A stretch of 64,000 nt of DNA from Gammaproteobacteria bacterium (GTDB taxonomy: Bacteria; Pseudomonadota; Gammaproteobacteria; Steroidobacterales; Steroidobacteraceae). The notes under the pieces are model-generated. The model did no database searches. It saw only the letters and a program-made list of their open reading frames with translations, and was not told where the DNA came from. This document shows, piece by piece, positions 51,455 to 59,870 of this stretch (positions are counted from its first letter, which is position 1; every line of letters begins with the position of its first letter). The position numbers and the translations under genes were made by a program. The stretch covers positions 62,001 through 126,000 of the forward strand of contig JABCZO010000006.1 in the NCBI GenBank assembly GCA_013289615.1, in the 5' to 3' direction.

Positions 51455-53761
51455 TCACTCCCCGATCGCAACCCAGTCGATGGCCCACATCGGGTCGAGC
51501 CCGGGGCGCGCGAACCGCAGGCACAGGTCATGCACACCGCGCGTCACCGGCAGCGGCGCGCGCAGCATCGACACGCCGACGGGCGCGGCCTCGGCGAGTG
51601 GCAGGCTAACGAGCGGCTCGCCATCACAGCCATCGAGCCGGACTTGCAGTTCCCCGCTCGCCGTGTGCGCATCGCCGACACGTATCTTGTCCGCATCGGC
51701 GCCGATCTGGTAGTTAAATGGCACCGGCCCAACCGCGGCCTCGAGCGTGTGCGGCGTGGAAAGATCGACAGCGCGCCAGATCCAGCACGGATTCATGATG
51801 TCGAGGCGCACCAGCGGGCGCTCGCCAGCTGCGGCCGAGTCGATCTCCAGTGCCAGCGGCAGGCCGACGCTGCACAGCTCGAGCTCGCGGCTCGACCGGC
51901 GCTGGGCAATCGCTGCATCCAGCACGTAGCGCCTGGGGGTCGCGAGCGGCTCGCCCGCCGCAAAGCTGTCCGCGCGAAGCTGCGCATGCGCACCGATCTC
52001 GATCGCGTCCCGGTACTGGGGTGAGGCCGCCGTTGGCAGCGTGCCGTCGAGCGTATAGTGGATCTCGCCGTTTCCAGACTCGGTGTACAGCTCGACGCGT
52101 CCGGGCGCAACCCCGGCATCCGCCCCACGGCGCAGGCGCACCGCAAAGGCGCTGTCGGCGTAAGGCACCCCCAGGCGACGCAAGCGCGGCAGCAGCGCCT
52201 CGAGCCGCGCCACGAAATCGGGGTAGTCGCGCAGCGCTGCCGCTGTCCAGCCGAGTTCGGCAAGCGCCGCGGCGCGCGGAAACGTCGCGTGCCAGACGCG
52301 CTCCTCGGTGCGCATATGCTCGGTCCAGATGTTGGCCTGCACGCCCCACAGGTGGTCAGCGTCGCGCGGCGTAAGCCCCGGCGCCCGGGGATCCAAGCCG
52401 TACACGTCCTGCAGCGTGACTGTCTTGACGCGGCCCGGCGGCTCGTCTTCGGCGTCGCTCTGCAGGAAATCGAAGTACAGCGTCGGCCACGGTGACAGCA
52501 CCGTGTCGTTGCCACGGCCGATGGCGGCGAGCGCGACGTCCGGACCGTGCCAGGACATGACCAGCGCGTCGCGATCGAGCCCAGGGCCGATGATCTCGTC
52601 CCAGCCGACCAGTCGGCGCCGGTGCGCAGTGAGGAAGCGCGCCATGCGATCGATGAGGTAGCGGCGCAGCTCGGCAACATCGTTCAGACCGAGACTTGCC
52701 GCGCGCGCCTGCGCCTGCGGTGACAGCGCCCACTCGCGTGTCTGGACTTCGTCGCCGCCGATATGCACATACGGACCCGGAAACAGTTCGATAACTTCGC
52801 CGAGCACGTGCTTGAGAAACTCGCAGGTCGCCTCGCTCAGGTTGAACACGTGGTCGTAGATGCCCCAGTCGGCAGGCACGGCGCCGACCGGCACGGTGCC
52901 CAGCTCGGGGTAGGCCGCGATCGCCGCCGAGGCGTGCCCAGGCATGTCGATCTCCGGCACGATCAGCACATGCCGCTGCGCCGCATACGCCACGATGGCG
53001 CGCACCGTAGCCTGCGAGTAGTAGCCACCATAGCGGCGCGGCGCGTGTGTCGAGGGATCGATATCGGCGTGCGCGGCGCGGCCGGCCGGCACGCGAAACG
53101 CGCCGATTGAAGTCAGCTTCGGGTAGCGTCGGATCTGCAGGCGCCAACCCTGATCGTCGGTCAGGTGCCAGTGAAGCACGTTCAACTTCAACAACGCCAT
53201 GGCATCGATCAGGCGCTTAACGAACTCGGGTTGCTGAAAGTGGCGCGCGGAGTCGAGCATCAGGCCGCGCCATTGATATGCCGGCTGATCGCGAACCTTG
53301 ATGGCCGCGACGCGCTGATCGGCGTCGAGCGGTACCAGCTGCCAGAGCGTGGCCGCCGCGTACAGCAGCCCGGCGCCGGTGGTCGCAGCGATCGTGATAG
53401 CCCGGTCGCTAACCTCGAGCCGGTAGCCCTCGGGCGGCAGACCGGCCTGGCGCTTGAAGAATATCGCCGCGGCCGGCGAGCCGGGCTCGGCGCTGCGCAC
53501 CTGCAGCTTGAGGCCGGTCGAGCTGGCGAGCAGAACGGCAAGCGAGCGTGCCGCGGCGCGCGCGCCGACATCGCCAGGCGGCACGACGATCCGCGTGGAC
53601 GGCAGCAGCCGAAAACTGCCCTCGCCGGCGAGGCTTTCGGCCGGCGCCGGCACGACTGAGCCGGCCTTCGCGGGGGCCAGTACACTGGCGAGCACCAACA
53701 CGGCGAGCAGCCGCGGCAGAGTGGGGCTCACCCAGCGCAGTGAGGTGCAATAGCTAAGCAC
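51455..53761 (-). CDS. Beta-N-acetylhexosaminidase (GH20), exported
   Basis: The 768-residue protein has a signal peptide (LLAVLVLASVLAPAKA), a GH20 N-terminal domain, then the catalytic barrel: WRGLMLDSARHFQ, LHWHLTDDQGWR, PEIDMPGHASA and YVHIGGDEV with Asp337-Glu338. The C-terminal ~200 residues hold a chitobiase-like Ig-type domain (HYTLDGTLPT) and a carbohydrate-binding-like sandwich. It removes terminal GlcNAc from chito-oligosaccharides, probably in the periplasm. GTG at 53761 has AGGAG close by; a GTG ten codons in would give a shorter signal. It is the second gene of the TonB receptor-led operon. Confidence 0.92.
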   Translation of the reverse strand: MLSYCTSLRWVSPTLPRLLAVLVLASVLAPAKAGSVVPAPAESLAGEGSFRLLPSTRIVVPPGDVGARAAARSLAVLLASSTGLKLQVRSAEPGSPAAAIFFKRQAGLPPEGYRLEVSDRAITIAATTGAGLLYAAATLWQLVPLDADQRVAAIKVRDQPAYQWRGLMLDSARHFQQPEFVKRLIDAMALLKLNVLHWHLTDDQGWRLQIRRYPKLTSIGAFRVPAGRAAHADIDPSTHAPRRYGGYYSQATVRAIVAYAAQRHVLIVPEIDMPGHASAAIAAYPELGTVPVGAVPADWGIYDHVFNLSEATCEFLKHVLGEVIELFPGPYVHIGGDEVQTREWALSPQAQARAASLGLNDVAELRRYLIDRMARFLTAHRRRLVGWDEIIGPGLDRDALVMSWHGPDVALAAIGRGNDTVLSPWPTLYFDFLQSDAEDEPPGRVKTVTLQDVYGLDPRAPGLTPRDADHLWGVQANIWTEHMRTEERVWHATFPRAAALAELGWTAAALRDYPDFVARLEALLPRLRRLGVPYADSAFAVRLRRGADAGVAPGRVELYTESGNGEIHYTLDGTLPTAASPQYRDAIEIGAHAQLRADSFAAGEPLATPRRYVLDAAIAQRRSSRELELCSVGLPLALEIDSAAAGERPLVRLDIMNPCWIWRAVDLSTPHTLEAAVGPVPFNYQIGADADKIRVGDAHTASGELQVRLDGCDGEPLVSLPLAEAAPVGVSMLRAPLPVTRGVHDLCLRFARPGLDPMWAIDWVAIGE

Positions 53762-53845
53762 GCGACTCCTAGATTGCCATGTCCCGGGGTCAGCGTACGC
53801 CGAGATGACGGCGGCAGCGCTGGGGCTGCCGCCGGTGCCTGGCCC

Positions 53846-56587
53846 CTAGAATTTGACGCGCAGGTTCAGATAGTACTGCCTGCCATTCTCGTAGAACGCG
53901 CGCGGTTGCGTGGTGTTGAGCGCGTAGTACTTGAGCGTCGGGTTGTTGAGGTTCTGGCCGTCCAGGGTCAGGCTGAAGTGCTCGTCGTAGATGTAGGCGA
54001 GCGAGGCCGACAGGTAGCCGATGTCGTCCTGCGAGAACGCGGTGCTGCGATCGAGGCCGCTGTAGAACGCCGAGCGGTAGTTGTACGCGATGCGCGCGCT
54101 GAAGTGCGCGTTTTCGTAGTAGCCGTTCACGTTGTACGTGCTCTTGGAGGTACCCACCAGCCGGCTATCGCCGCCCGGAGGCACAGCCGAGGTCTGCTTG
54201 CCGTCGGCATAGGTGTAGTTCGCAGCGACGCCGTAGTGATCGAAGATCGCCTGCTGGTAGGCGAATTCGAGTCCCTCCACCCGCCCCTGGGTATTGATCG
54301 GCACGGTCACCAGATAGTTCAGGTTCTGACCCGCAGGGAACTGGTTGCTGAACGACAGTTCATTCAGCGGCTTGGTGCCGTAGCCGACGTAGTTGCGCAG
54401 GTCCATGTAGAACAGCGTCGCCGATAGCAGTGAGCGCTTGGCAAAATACCATTCGAGTCCGGCATCCAGATTGGTCGAGCGGATCGGCTTCAGGTCCGGG
54501 TTACCGCTCGTGGCGCTGCCGGGAGTTGCGCCCTGGGGCGGTGCACCGAGACTGGTGTTGGCCGCGAGTGCGGAATAGTCGGCGCGGGTCATGGTCTCGG
54601 CTGCCGCAAAGCGCGCGAGCAGATCCTTGTTGATGTCGATCTTGAGGTTCGCGCTCGGCAGTACGTCGTTGTAGGTGTGATCGACCGGGCGCGCAACGTA
54701 CGGGCCGAACGCCGAGGTCGTCACCGCCCCCGGGGTGGTTGCGGTTACGGAGCTGTCCTGCGCGAAGTTGAGCGAATCCTCGATCGTCTGCACGTAGCGC
54801 AGGCCGATGTTACCGGCCCAGCCACTGCCCTTGAAGTCTGCCTGGACGTAGCCGGCGTAGGTCTTCTCGTGCACTTCGAACCAGCCGTCGGGAATGTACA
54901 CGCGCGTAATCAGATTACGGTTCACGTTGTTCGGGTTGTTGTAGGCGGCAAGCTGCGCGGGCGTCCAGTACCAGATGTCGGTCGGAATGGCGCCGCCAAA
55001 TGAGTCGAAGTTCGACGGGTAGTTCGACCAGGTGGTCGGGTAGGTGGCGGGGTTGCTGCCGCCGGTGGGGCCCTGCCCGATCGCGCCGGTCGAGTCGCGG
55101 TCATGTTTCTCCCAGCGCGCGCCGAACTTAAGATCGGTCCAGGCACCCTGGTCGAGGGTATAGGTGCCATCAAGCTTGACCCAGTCCTCCTTGTCCTTCA
55201 CATCGACGTTTTCGGCGCCGAAGATCCAGCCGAAAGCCACCGGCGTGCCGCCCGCGAATGGCGTGGTGTTATTGGTGCTGCCGAAGTTGAAGTCCGGGCC
55301 GCGGCTCACGCCGTTCAACTGATAGCCGGCACCATTGCCCTTGTCGGGCTGGGTCTCGGATACATCCTGGGTCGGTGTCTTGCCTTCGCCCTGTGACACT
55401 CCGAACTGCCCGAGAAACGACAGCGCGTCGTTGATCTTCCAATGGCCGTCGAGATTGACGAAGTTCGAGCTCTCGCTCTCATTGGGGCGCGAAATCTGGT
55501 CGTAGACGCCATAGAAGGTTCCAGGCACGCCGGTGAAATTGGCTTTGACCAGCGTACCGTTGCTGACCACATAGCCCGGATCCGGCGCCTGTCCCTTGCC
55601 CGAGTTGATGAAATGCGTGTCCCACAGAAGATAGTTGCGGTTGTAGTTCGGCGCCTTGAGGTCGGAACTGAAGCCCGACAGGTCGAAGCCAAGCTTGTCG
55701 CTCACGTTCCACTGCGCGTCGAGCAGGCCGCCGGTACGGGTGCGCTTCTGTTCAAAGAAGGCGGCGCCGATGTCGGTCGGATAGACGACGCCGGCGAGAT
55801 CCGGGTGAGCGGTGGCAATCGGGCTGGTAGGTGCGATCGTGTCGTAGCCAAGCAGTTCCACGCCGTCGCGCTGCAAATGGCGCTGCTCGTAGAAACCCTG
55901 CAGCAGCACGCCGAAGGTCTTGTCCTCGTTGTGCCAATTGACCAGTCCGCTGAACTGCGGGTCGGTCTTGGAAGGCAGGTCCGCATACACCGCGCCCGCT
56001 GACGCCTCGACTGTGAATGGCTTGTCGAGGTCGAGCGGCTTTCGGGTAATGATGTCGACCGAGCCAGCGACGCCGCCCTCAACCAGCGAGGCTTCCGAGC
56101 TCTTGTGGACCACGATCTGACTGACCAGTTCCGACGGCAGCAGCGTATAGCTGACGCTGCGTCCGACCGTGCCGGTCTGGTTCAGCACGAACCAGTCGCC
56201 GGCGGCCACGTTGTGGCCATTGATCAGGGTCTGCGTCAGGCTTGGATTCGTGCCACGCATGCTGACGCGATCGTTCTCGTCAAAGCCGCCTTCACTCGCG
56301 CCGGCCGAGCTGATCGTTATTCCCGGCACGCGCTGCAACGAGTCGGCAATGTTCTTGTCCGGCATCTTGCCGATGTCCTCGGCCGTGACGACGTCCACGA
56401 CCGAGTCGGCGCTGCGTTTCGCCTCGAGCGACTGAGTCAGCGAAAAGCGGATTCCGCTGACGATGACTTCCTCGAGCCCTTCAGACGCACTGGTGGATGG
56501 CGCGGTCTGCGCGTGTAGCAGCGCGATCGGCGCCATCATCGACATGCCAAGTGCCGATTTCACTGCGAAAATGACTTTCCGGTTCAT
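53846..56587 (-). CDS. TonB-dependent receptor, probably for chito-oligosaccharides
   Basis: The 913-residue protein has a signal peptide, then a TonB-box region GLEEVIVSGIRFSLTQSLEAKR (about 37-58). The plug contains VVTAEDIGKMPDKNIADSLQRVPGI, VSMRGTNPSLTQTLINGHNV and GVAGSVDIITRKP. The large barrel ends YYLNLRVKF with a C-terminal Phe. The VSGIRxSLxxSLExKR opening is typical of sugar-specific TonB receptors of xanthomonads and Caulobacter-type bacteria. It leads an operon with GH20, a PTS fusion and nagE, so chitin fragments are the likely cargo. An AGGGGAG site precedes the ATG. Confidence 0.9.
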   Translation of the reverse strand: MNRKVIFAVKSALGMSMMAPIALLHAQTAPSTSASEGLEEVIVSGIRFSLTQSLEAKRSADSVVDVVTAEDIGKMPDKNIADSLQRVPGITISSAGASEGGFDENDRVSMRGTNPSLTQTLINGHNVAAGDWFVLNQTGTVGRSVSYTLLPSELVSQIVVHKSSEASLVEGGVAGSVDIITRKPLDLDKPFTVEASAGAVYADLPSKTDPQFSGLVNWHNEDKTFGVLLQGFYEQRHLQRDGVELLGYDTIAPTSPIATAHPDLAGVVYPTDIGAAFFEQKRTRTGGLLDAQWNVSDKLGFDLSGFSSDLKAPNYNRNYLLWDTHFINSGKGQAPDPGYVVSNGTLVKANFTGVPGTFYGVYDQISRPNESESSNFVNLDGHWKINDALSFLGQFGVSQGEGKTPTQDVSETQPDKGNGAGYQLNGVSRGPDFNFGSTNNTTPFAGGTPVAFGWIFGAENVDVKDKEDWVKLDGTYTLDQGAWTDLKFGARWEKHDRDSTGAIGQGPTGGSNPATYPTTWSNYPSNFDSFGGAIPTDIWYWTPAQLAAYNNPNNVNRNLITRVYIPDGWFEVHEKTYAGYVQADFKGSGWAGNIGLRYVQTIEDSLNFAQDSSVTATTPGAVTTSAFGPYVARPVDHTYNDVLPSANLKIDINKDLLARFAAAETMTRADYSALAANTSLGAPPQGATPGSATSGNPDLKPIRSTNLDAGLEWYFAKRSLLSATLFYMDLRNYVGYGTKPLNELSFSNQFPAGQNLNYLVTVPINTQGRVEGLEFAYQQAIFDHYGVAANYTYADGKQTSAVPPGGDSRLVGTSKSTYNVNGYYENAHFSARIAYNYRSAFYSGLDRSTAFSQDDIGYLSASLAYIYDEHFSLTLDGQNLNNPTLKYYALNTTQPRAFYENGRQYYLNLRVKF

Positions 56588-56896
56588 TGGACTCCCCTAT
56601 GCCAAAGCTCCAACAAAAAAGGCCCCTTTCCCCCGCTGCTGACGCCGGCTGTGTTGCGGGACCTGCCCGTGCGCTCAGCGTCAAGCCATGGCTTAAGGTC
56701 AGCCACACCAATTAGGTGCCAATATAGTACCAATTATTAAAGTTTGTCTACTGCGGCTTAATAGGGACATGACTCCAAACTAGTTATTTTATATATATCA
56801 TAGATCTATGGGCGTTCACGGGTATTGTTGTTTTGCAAATGGTATGCTTTTGGTATTACTATAATGTCTTCATCGTCTGACTCAAGGCTCGACCGC
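56588..56896. promoter_or_regulatory. Bidirectional nag control region with promoters and GGTA operator-like sites
   Basis: This AT-rich spacer separates the TonB receptor operon from the GntR-led operon. Leftward, TAGACA and TATATT (minus strand, 56745-56750 and 56721-56726) are 18 bp apart. An imperfect dyad GGTGCCAATATAGTACC at 56715-56731 covers that -10 box. Rightward, TATAAT at 56860-56865 overlaps the first possible ATG of the regulator, and GGTAT repeats lie at 56821, 56841 and 56852. These are candidate sites for the GntR protein, giving common control by GlcNAc-derived signals. Confidence 0.6.
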
Positions 56897-57640
56897 ATGC
56901 CGTCCCTCGCCAAAACCGTCGGGCCGCTCGACGCACGCAGCAACCTGCCGCTCTATCAGCAGCTGCAACGCGCGCTGAAGCTTGCGATCGATCAGCACAT
57001 TCTCGCCCCCGAGGACGCGTTGCCCGCCGAACGCGATCTGGCCACCGAGTTCGACGTCTCGCGCATCACGGTGCGCAAGGCACTCGAGGGACTGGTCGCG
57101 GAGGGCCTGCTGGTACGTCGCCAGGGCTCGGGCAACTTCGTCTCGGCGCGGGTCGAGAAAAACTTCGCGATGCTGACTTCCTTCTCGGAAGACATGCGGG
57201 CGCGCGGCCGCAGCCCGCACAGCGTTTGGCTCAAGCGTTCCGCGGGCACGGTAACGCCCGAGGAAGCACTGGCACTGCGCCTGAGTCCCGGCACGCCGGT
57301 CTATCGATTTCATCGCCTGCGCTTCGCCGACGAGGCACCGATGGCGATCGAGTACGTGACCATCGTTGCGACCGCGCTGGCCTCGGCCGAATCGGTCGAA
57401 CAATCCTTGTACGAGGCGCTGGAGCGCAGCGGTCATCGCCCGGTGCGCGCATTGCAGCGATTGCGTGCGGTGCTTCTGAGCGCCGAGCAGGCGGAACTGC
57501 TCAAGGCGAAAGCCGGGGACGCGGGACTGCTGGTCGAGCGCCTGGGCTCGTTGCGCGACGGCAATGCGGTTGAATTCTCGCAGTCATACTACCGTGGTGA
57601 CATCTACGACTTTGTCGCCGAGCTGAGCACGTCCGCATGA
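56897..57640 (+). CDS. GntR/HutC-family transcriptional regulator of the nag locus
   Basis: An N-terminal GntR winged helix (PLYQQLQRALKLAIDQHILAPEDALPAERDLATEFDVSRITVRKALEGLVAEGLLVRRQGSGNFV) is joined to a UTRA effector domain (GTPVYRFHRLRFADEAPMAIEYVTI). Such regulators (NagR/NagQ/YvoA type) bind GlcN6P or GlcNAc6P and repress uptake genes. I prefer the ATG at 56897 because AAGG precedes it and because an apparent TATAAT overlaps the earlier ATG at 56864; the longer form adds 11 residues. It overlaps the SIS gene by 4 bp. Confidence 0.85.
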   Translation: MPSLAKTVGPLDARSNLPLYQQLQRALKLAIDQHILAPEDALPAERDLATEFDVSRITVRKALEGLVAEGLLVRRQGSGNFVSARVEKNFAMLTSFSEDMRARGRSPHSVWLKRSAGTVTPEEALALRLSPGTPVYRFHRLRFADEAPMAIEYVTIVATALASAESVEQSLYEALERSGHRPVRALQRLRAVLLSAEQAELLKAKAGDAGLLVERLGSLRDGNAVEFSQSYYRGDIYDFVAELSTSA

Positions 57641-58698
57641 CAACCCCTGCGGCCTGGAAAAGCGCCCTGCCTGCCGCCGAGGCCACCTGCATGTATACCG
57701 AGGCGGCCGAGTCCGCCGGCGTCGTCGCGCGGCAGCTGAGGGCAAACGCGTCGGTGGTCGCTGAACTCGGTCGCCAACTACGCGCCCATCCGCCGCGCGC
57801 CGTCGTCACCTGCGCGCGCGGCAGCTCCGACCACGCGGCCACCTATGCGAAATACCTGATCGAGACCCATGCACACGTGCTGACCGCCTCGGCCGCGCCG
57901 TCGGTGAGTTCCGTCTACGGCATGGAACAGGACCTGCGCCAGTGCCTGTTTCTCGCGATCTCGCAGTCCGGCAAGAGCCCCGATCTGCTCGCGTCGGTGG
58001 CCGCGGCGCGCCGCAGCGGCGCTACCGTGGTCGCGCTATGCAACGTGCCGGACTCGCCGCTGAGCGCGGTCGCCGACTTTACGATTCCGCTCGGCGCCGG
58101 CCCGGAGCGCAGCATCGCTGCCACCAAATCGTACGTTGCCTCGCTCGCCGCGCTTGCACACCTGACCGCGGAATGGACCCAGGACGCGGCGCTTAACGCC
58201 GCCATTCGCGCGCTGCCCGACACGCTCTCCAGCGCCTGGCGGCTCGACTGGCGTGCGGCACTTGCCCTGCTCGTGCCCGCCGAGCATCTGTACGTGATCG
58301 GCCGCGGCTACGGCCTTAGTGTCGCGCAGGAAGCCGCGCTCAAGGCGAAGGAGACTTGCGGCCTGCATGCCGAGGCGTACAGCGGTGCCGAAGTTCGCCA
58401 TGGGCCGTTTGCGTTGATGGGCGAGCGCTTTCCGGCGCTGGTGCTGGCGCAGAACGACGCGACGCTTCCGGGCCTCGAGCAGCTTGCGGCCGAGCTCGCC
58501 GCGCGCGGCGTCGGCGTCGCACTCGCGGGCGGCCGCGCGGCGGGCGCGCTAGTGTTGCCGACGGTCGATTGTCCCGGCGCACTGGCGCCGATCCCGCTGG
58601 CCGCCAGCGTCTACCGCCTGCTGGCCACGCTCGCCGTCGCGCGCGGCCACGATCCGGATCAGCCGCCGTTCCTGCACAAGGTGACCGAGACCGTGTAA
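57637..58698 (+). CDS. nagB-II: SIS-domain glucosamine-6-phosphate deaminase, NagB-II type
   Basis: The 353-residue protein has two SIS domains: CARGSSDHAATYAKYLIE and FLAISQSGKSPDLLASV in the first, VIGRGYGLSVAQEAALKAKETCGLHAEAYSGAEVRHGP in the second. This equals the isomerase half of GlmS without the glutaminase domain, as in NagB-II of Shewanella and Caulobacter-like bacteria. It converts glucosamine-6-phosphate to fructose-6-phosphate and ammonia. An ATGA overlap with the regulator and a TAATG junction with nagA show coupled expression. Confidence 0.9.
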   Translation: MTTPAAWKSALPAAEATCMYTEAAESAGVVARQLRANASVVAELGRQLRAHPPRAVVTCARGSSDHAATYAKYLIETHAHVLTASAAPSVSSVYGMEQDLRQCLFLAISQSGKSPDLLASVAAARRSGATVVALCNVPDSPLSAVADFTIPLGAGPERSIAATKSYVASLAALAHLTAEWTQDAALNAAIRALPDTLSSAWRLDWRAALALLVPAEHLYVIGRGYGLSVAQEAALKAKETCGLHAEAYSGAEVRHGPFALMGERFPALVLAQNDATLPGLEQLAAELAARGVGVALAGGRAAGALVLPTVDCPGALAPIPLAASVYRLLATLAVARGHDPDQPPFLHKVTETV

Positions 58699-59861
58699 TG
58701 GGCGTCGCCTTCGTCAACGGCAGGATTCTGACTCCCGGCGGCTTCATCACCGGCCAGGCACTGCTGATCGACGGCGCGCGCATCAGCGCGCTAGTCGATG
58801 CGCACGACCAGTGCCTCGCGCACTCCAGGCGCATCGATCTCGCGGGCCGCCTGCTGCTGCCCGGGTTCATCGACACCCAGGTCAACGGCGGCGGCGGCGT
58901 GCTGTTCAACGACTCGCCCACGCTCGAGGGCATCCGCGCCATCGGCGCGGCGCACAGCCGCTTCGGTACTACCGGCTTCTTGCCGACGCTGCTGAGCGAT
59001 GACCTCGAGGTGCTCGCCAGGGCGATCCACGCGGTAGATGCGGCAATCGCCGCCGGGGTGCCGGGAGTGCTCGGCATTCACGTTGAGGGACCGTTTCTGA
59101 GCGAAGCGCGCAAGGGCGTGCACGATGCCTCGCACTTCCGCGAACTGGGTCGCGACATGATCGCGCTGCTGAGCTCGCTCAAGCATGGCGTCACGCTGAT
59201 GACGCTAGCGCCGGAGGTCACAAATCCCGAGGTGCTGGCGCGTCTCGCGGCCGCCGGTGTCGTGCTGGCCGCAGGTCATACCAACGCCACCTACGCCGAG
59301 ATCGAGAGCGCGCGGCGCCACGGCCTGCGCGGCTTTACGCACCTGTTCAATGCGATGTCGCAACTGACGCCGCGCGAACCGGGCGCGGTCGGCGCCGCAC
59401 TCAGCGACGAAGACGCCTGGTGTGGCCTGATCGTCGACGGCAAGCACGTCGACCCGCGGGTACTCAGGATCGCGCTGAAAGCAAAGCGCCATGACCGCTT
59501 CATGCTGGTGACGGATGCGATGCCCTCGGTTGGCACCGCCATGCGCAGCTTCCAGCTGCAGGGCCGCACCATTACGGTCGAGGACGGGGTCTGCATCGAC
59601 GAGCATGGCACCCTCGCCGGCACCGCCCTCGACATGAGCCGCGCGGTACGCAATGCGATCGCGCTGCTCGGCCTGCGCCCGGACGAGGCCGTGCGCATGG
59701 CGAGCGAATACCCGGCAGACTTTCTCGGGCTCGCGGCAAGCCACGGCCGGCTCGCTGCCGGCTGTCGTGCCGACCTGGTGATCGCAAACGACGACTTCAG
59801 CGTGACCGACACCTGGATCGGCGGTCAATCCGTGACTGGCGATGCGACGTTGAATCGGTAG
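58698..59861 (+). CDS. nagA: N-acetylglucosamine-6-phosphate deacetylase
   Basis: The 387-residue amidohydrolase has HVEGPF (Glu130), AGHTNATY (His194), THLFNAM (His215), DGKHVDP (His250) and catalytic Asp273 in VTDAMPSVG. These positions match E. coli NagA almost one-to-one. The usual first HxH pair of amidohydrolases is replaced by DTQVNGGGG, as in NagA with a single metal. It deacetylates GlcNAc-6-P arriving through the PTS. The start shares one base with the previous stop (TAATG). Confidence 0.94.
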   Translation: MGVAFVNGRILTPGGFITGQALLIDGARISALVDAHDQCLAHSRRIDLAGRLLLPGFIDTQVNGGGGVLFNDSPTLEGIRAIGAAHSRFGTTGFLPTLLSDDLEVLARAIHAVDAAIAAGVPGVLGIHVEGPFLSEARKGVHDASHFRELGRDMIALLSSLKHGVTLMTLAPEVTNPEVLARLAAAGVVLAAGHTNATYAEIESARRHGLRGFTHLFNAMSQLTPREPGAVGAALSDEDAWCGLIVDGKHVDPRVLRIALKAKRHDRFMLVTDAMPSVGTAMRSFQLQGRTITVEDGVCIDEHGTLAGTALDMSRAVRNAIALLGLRPDEAVRMASEYPADFLGLAASHGRLAAGCRADLVIANDDFSVTDTWIGGQSVTGDATLNR

Positions 59862-59870
59862 AACGGCCCG

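Noticed and set aside
48859-51609. A 916-codon open frame on the plus strand opposite the IIA-HPr-EI gene
   Set aside because: It is antisense to a protein with all PTS active sites intact. Its translation is Arg/His/Gln-rich low-complexity sequence with no domain. Long antisense frames are common in GC-rich genes.
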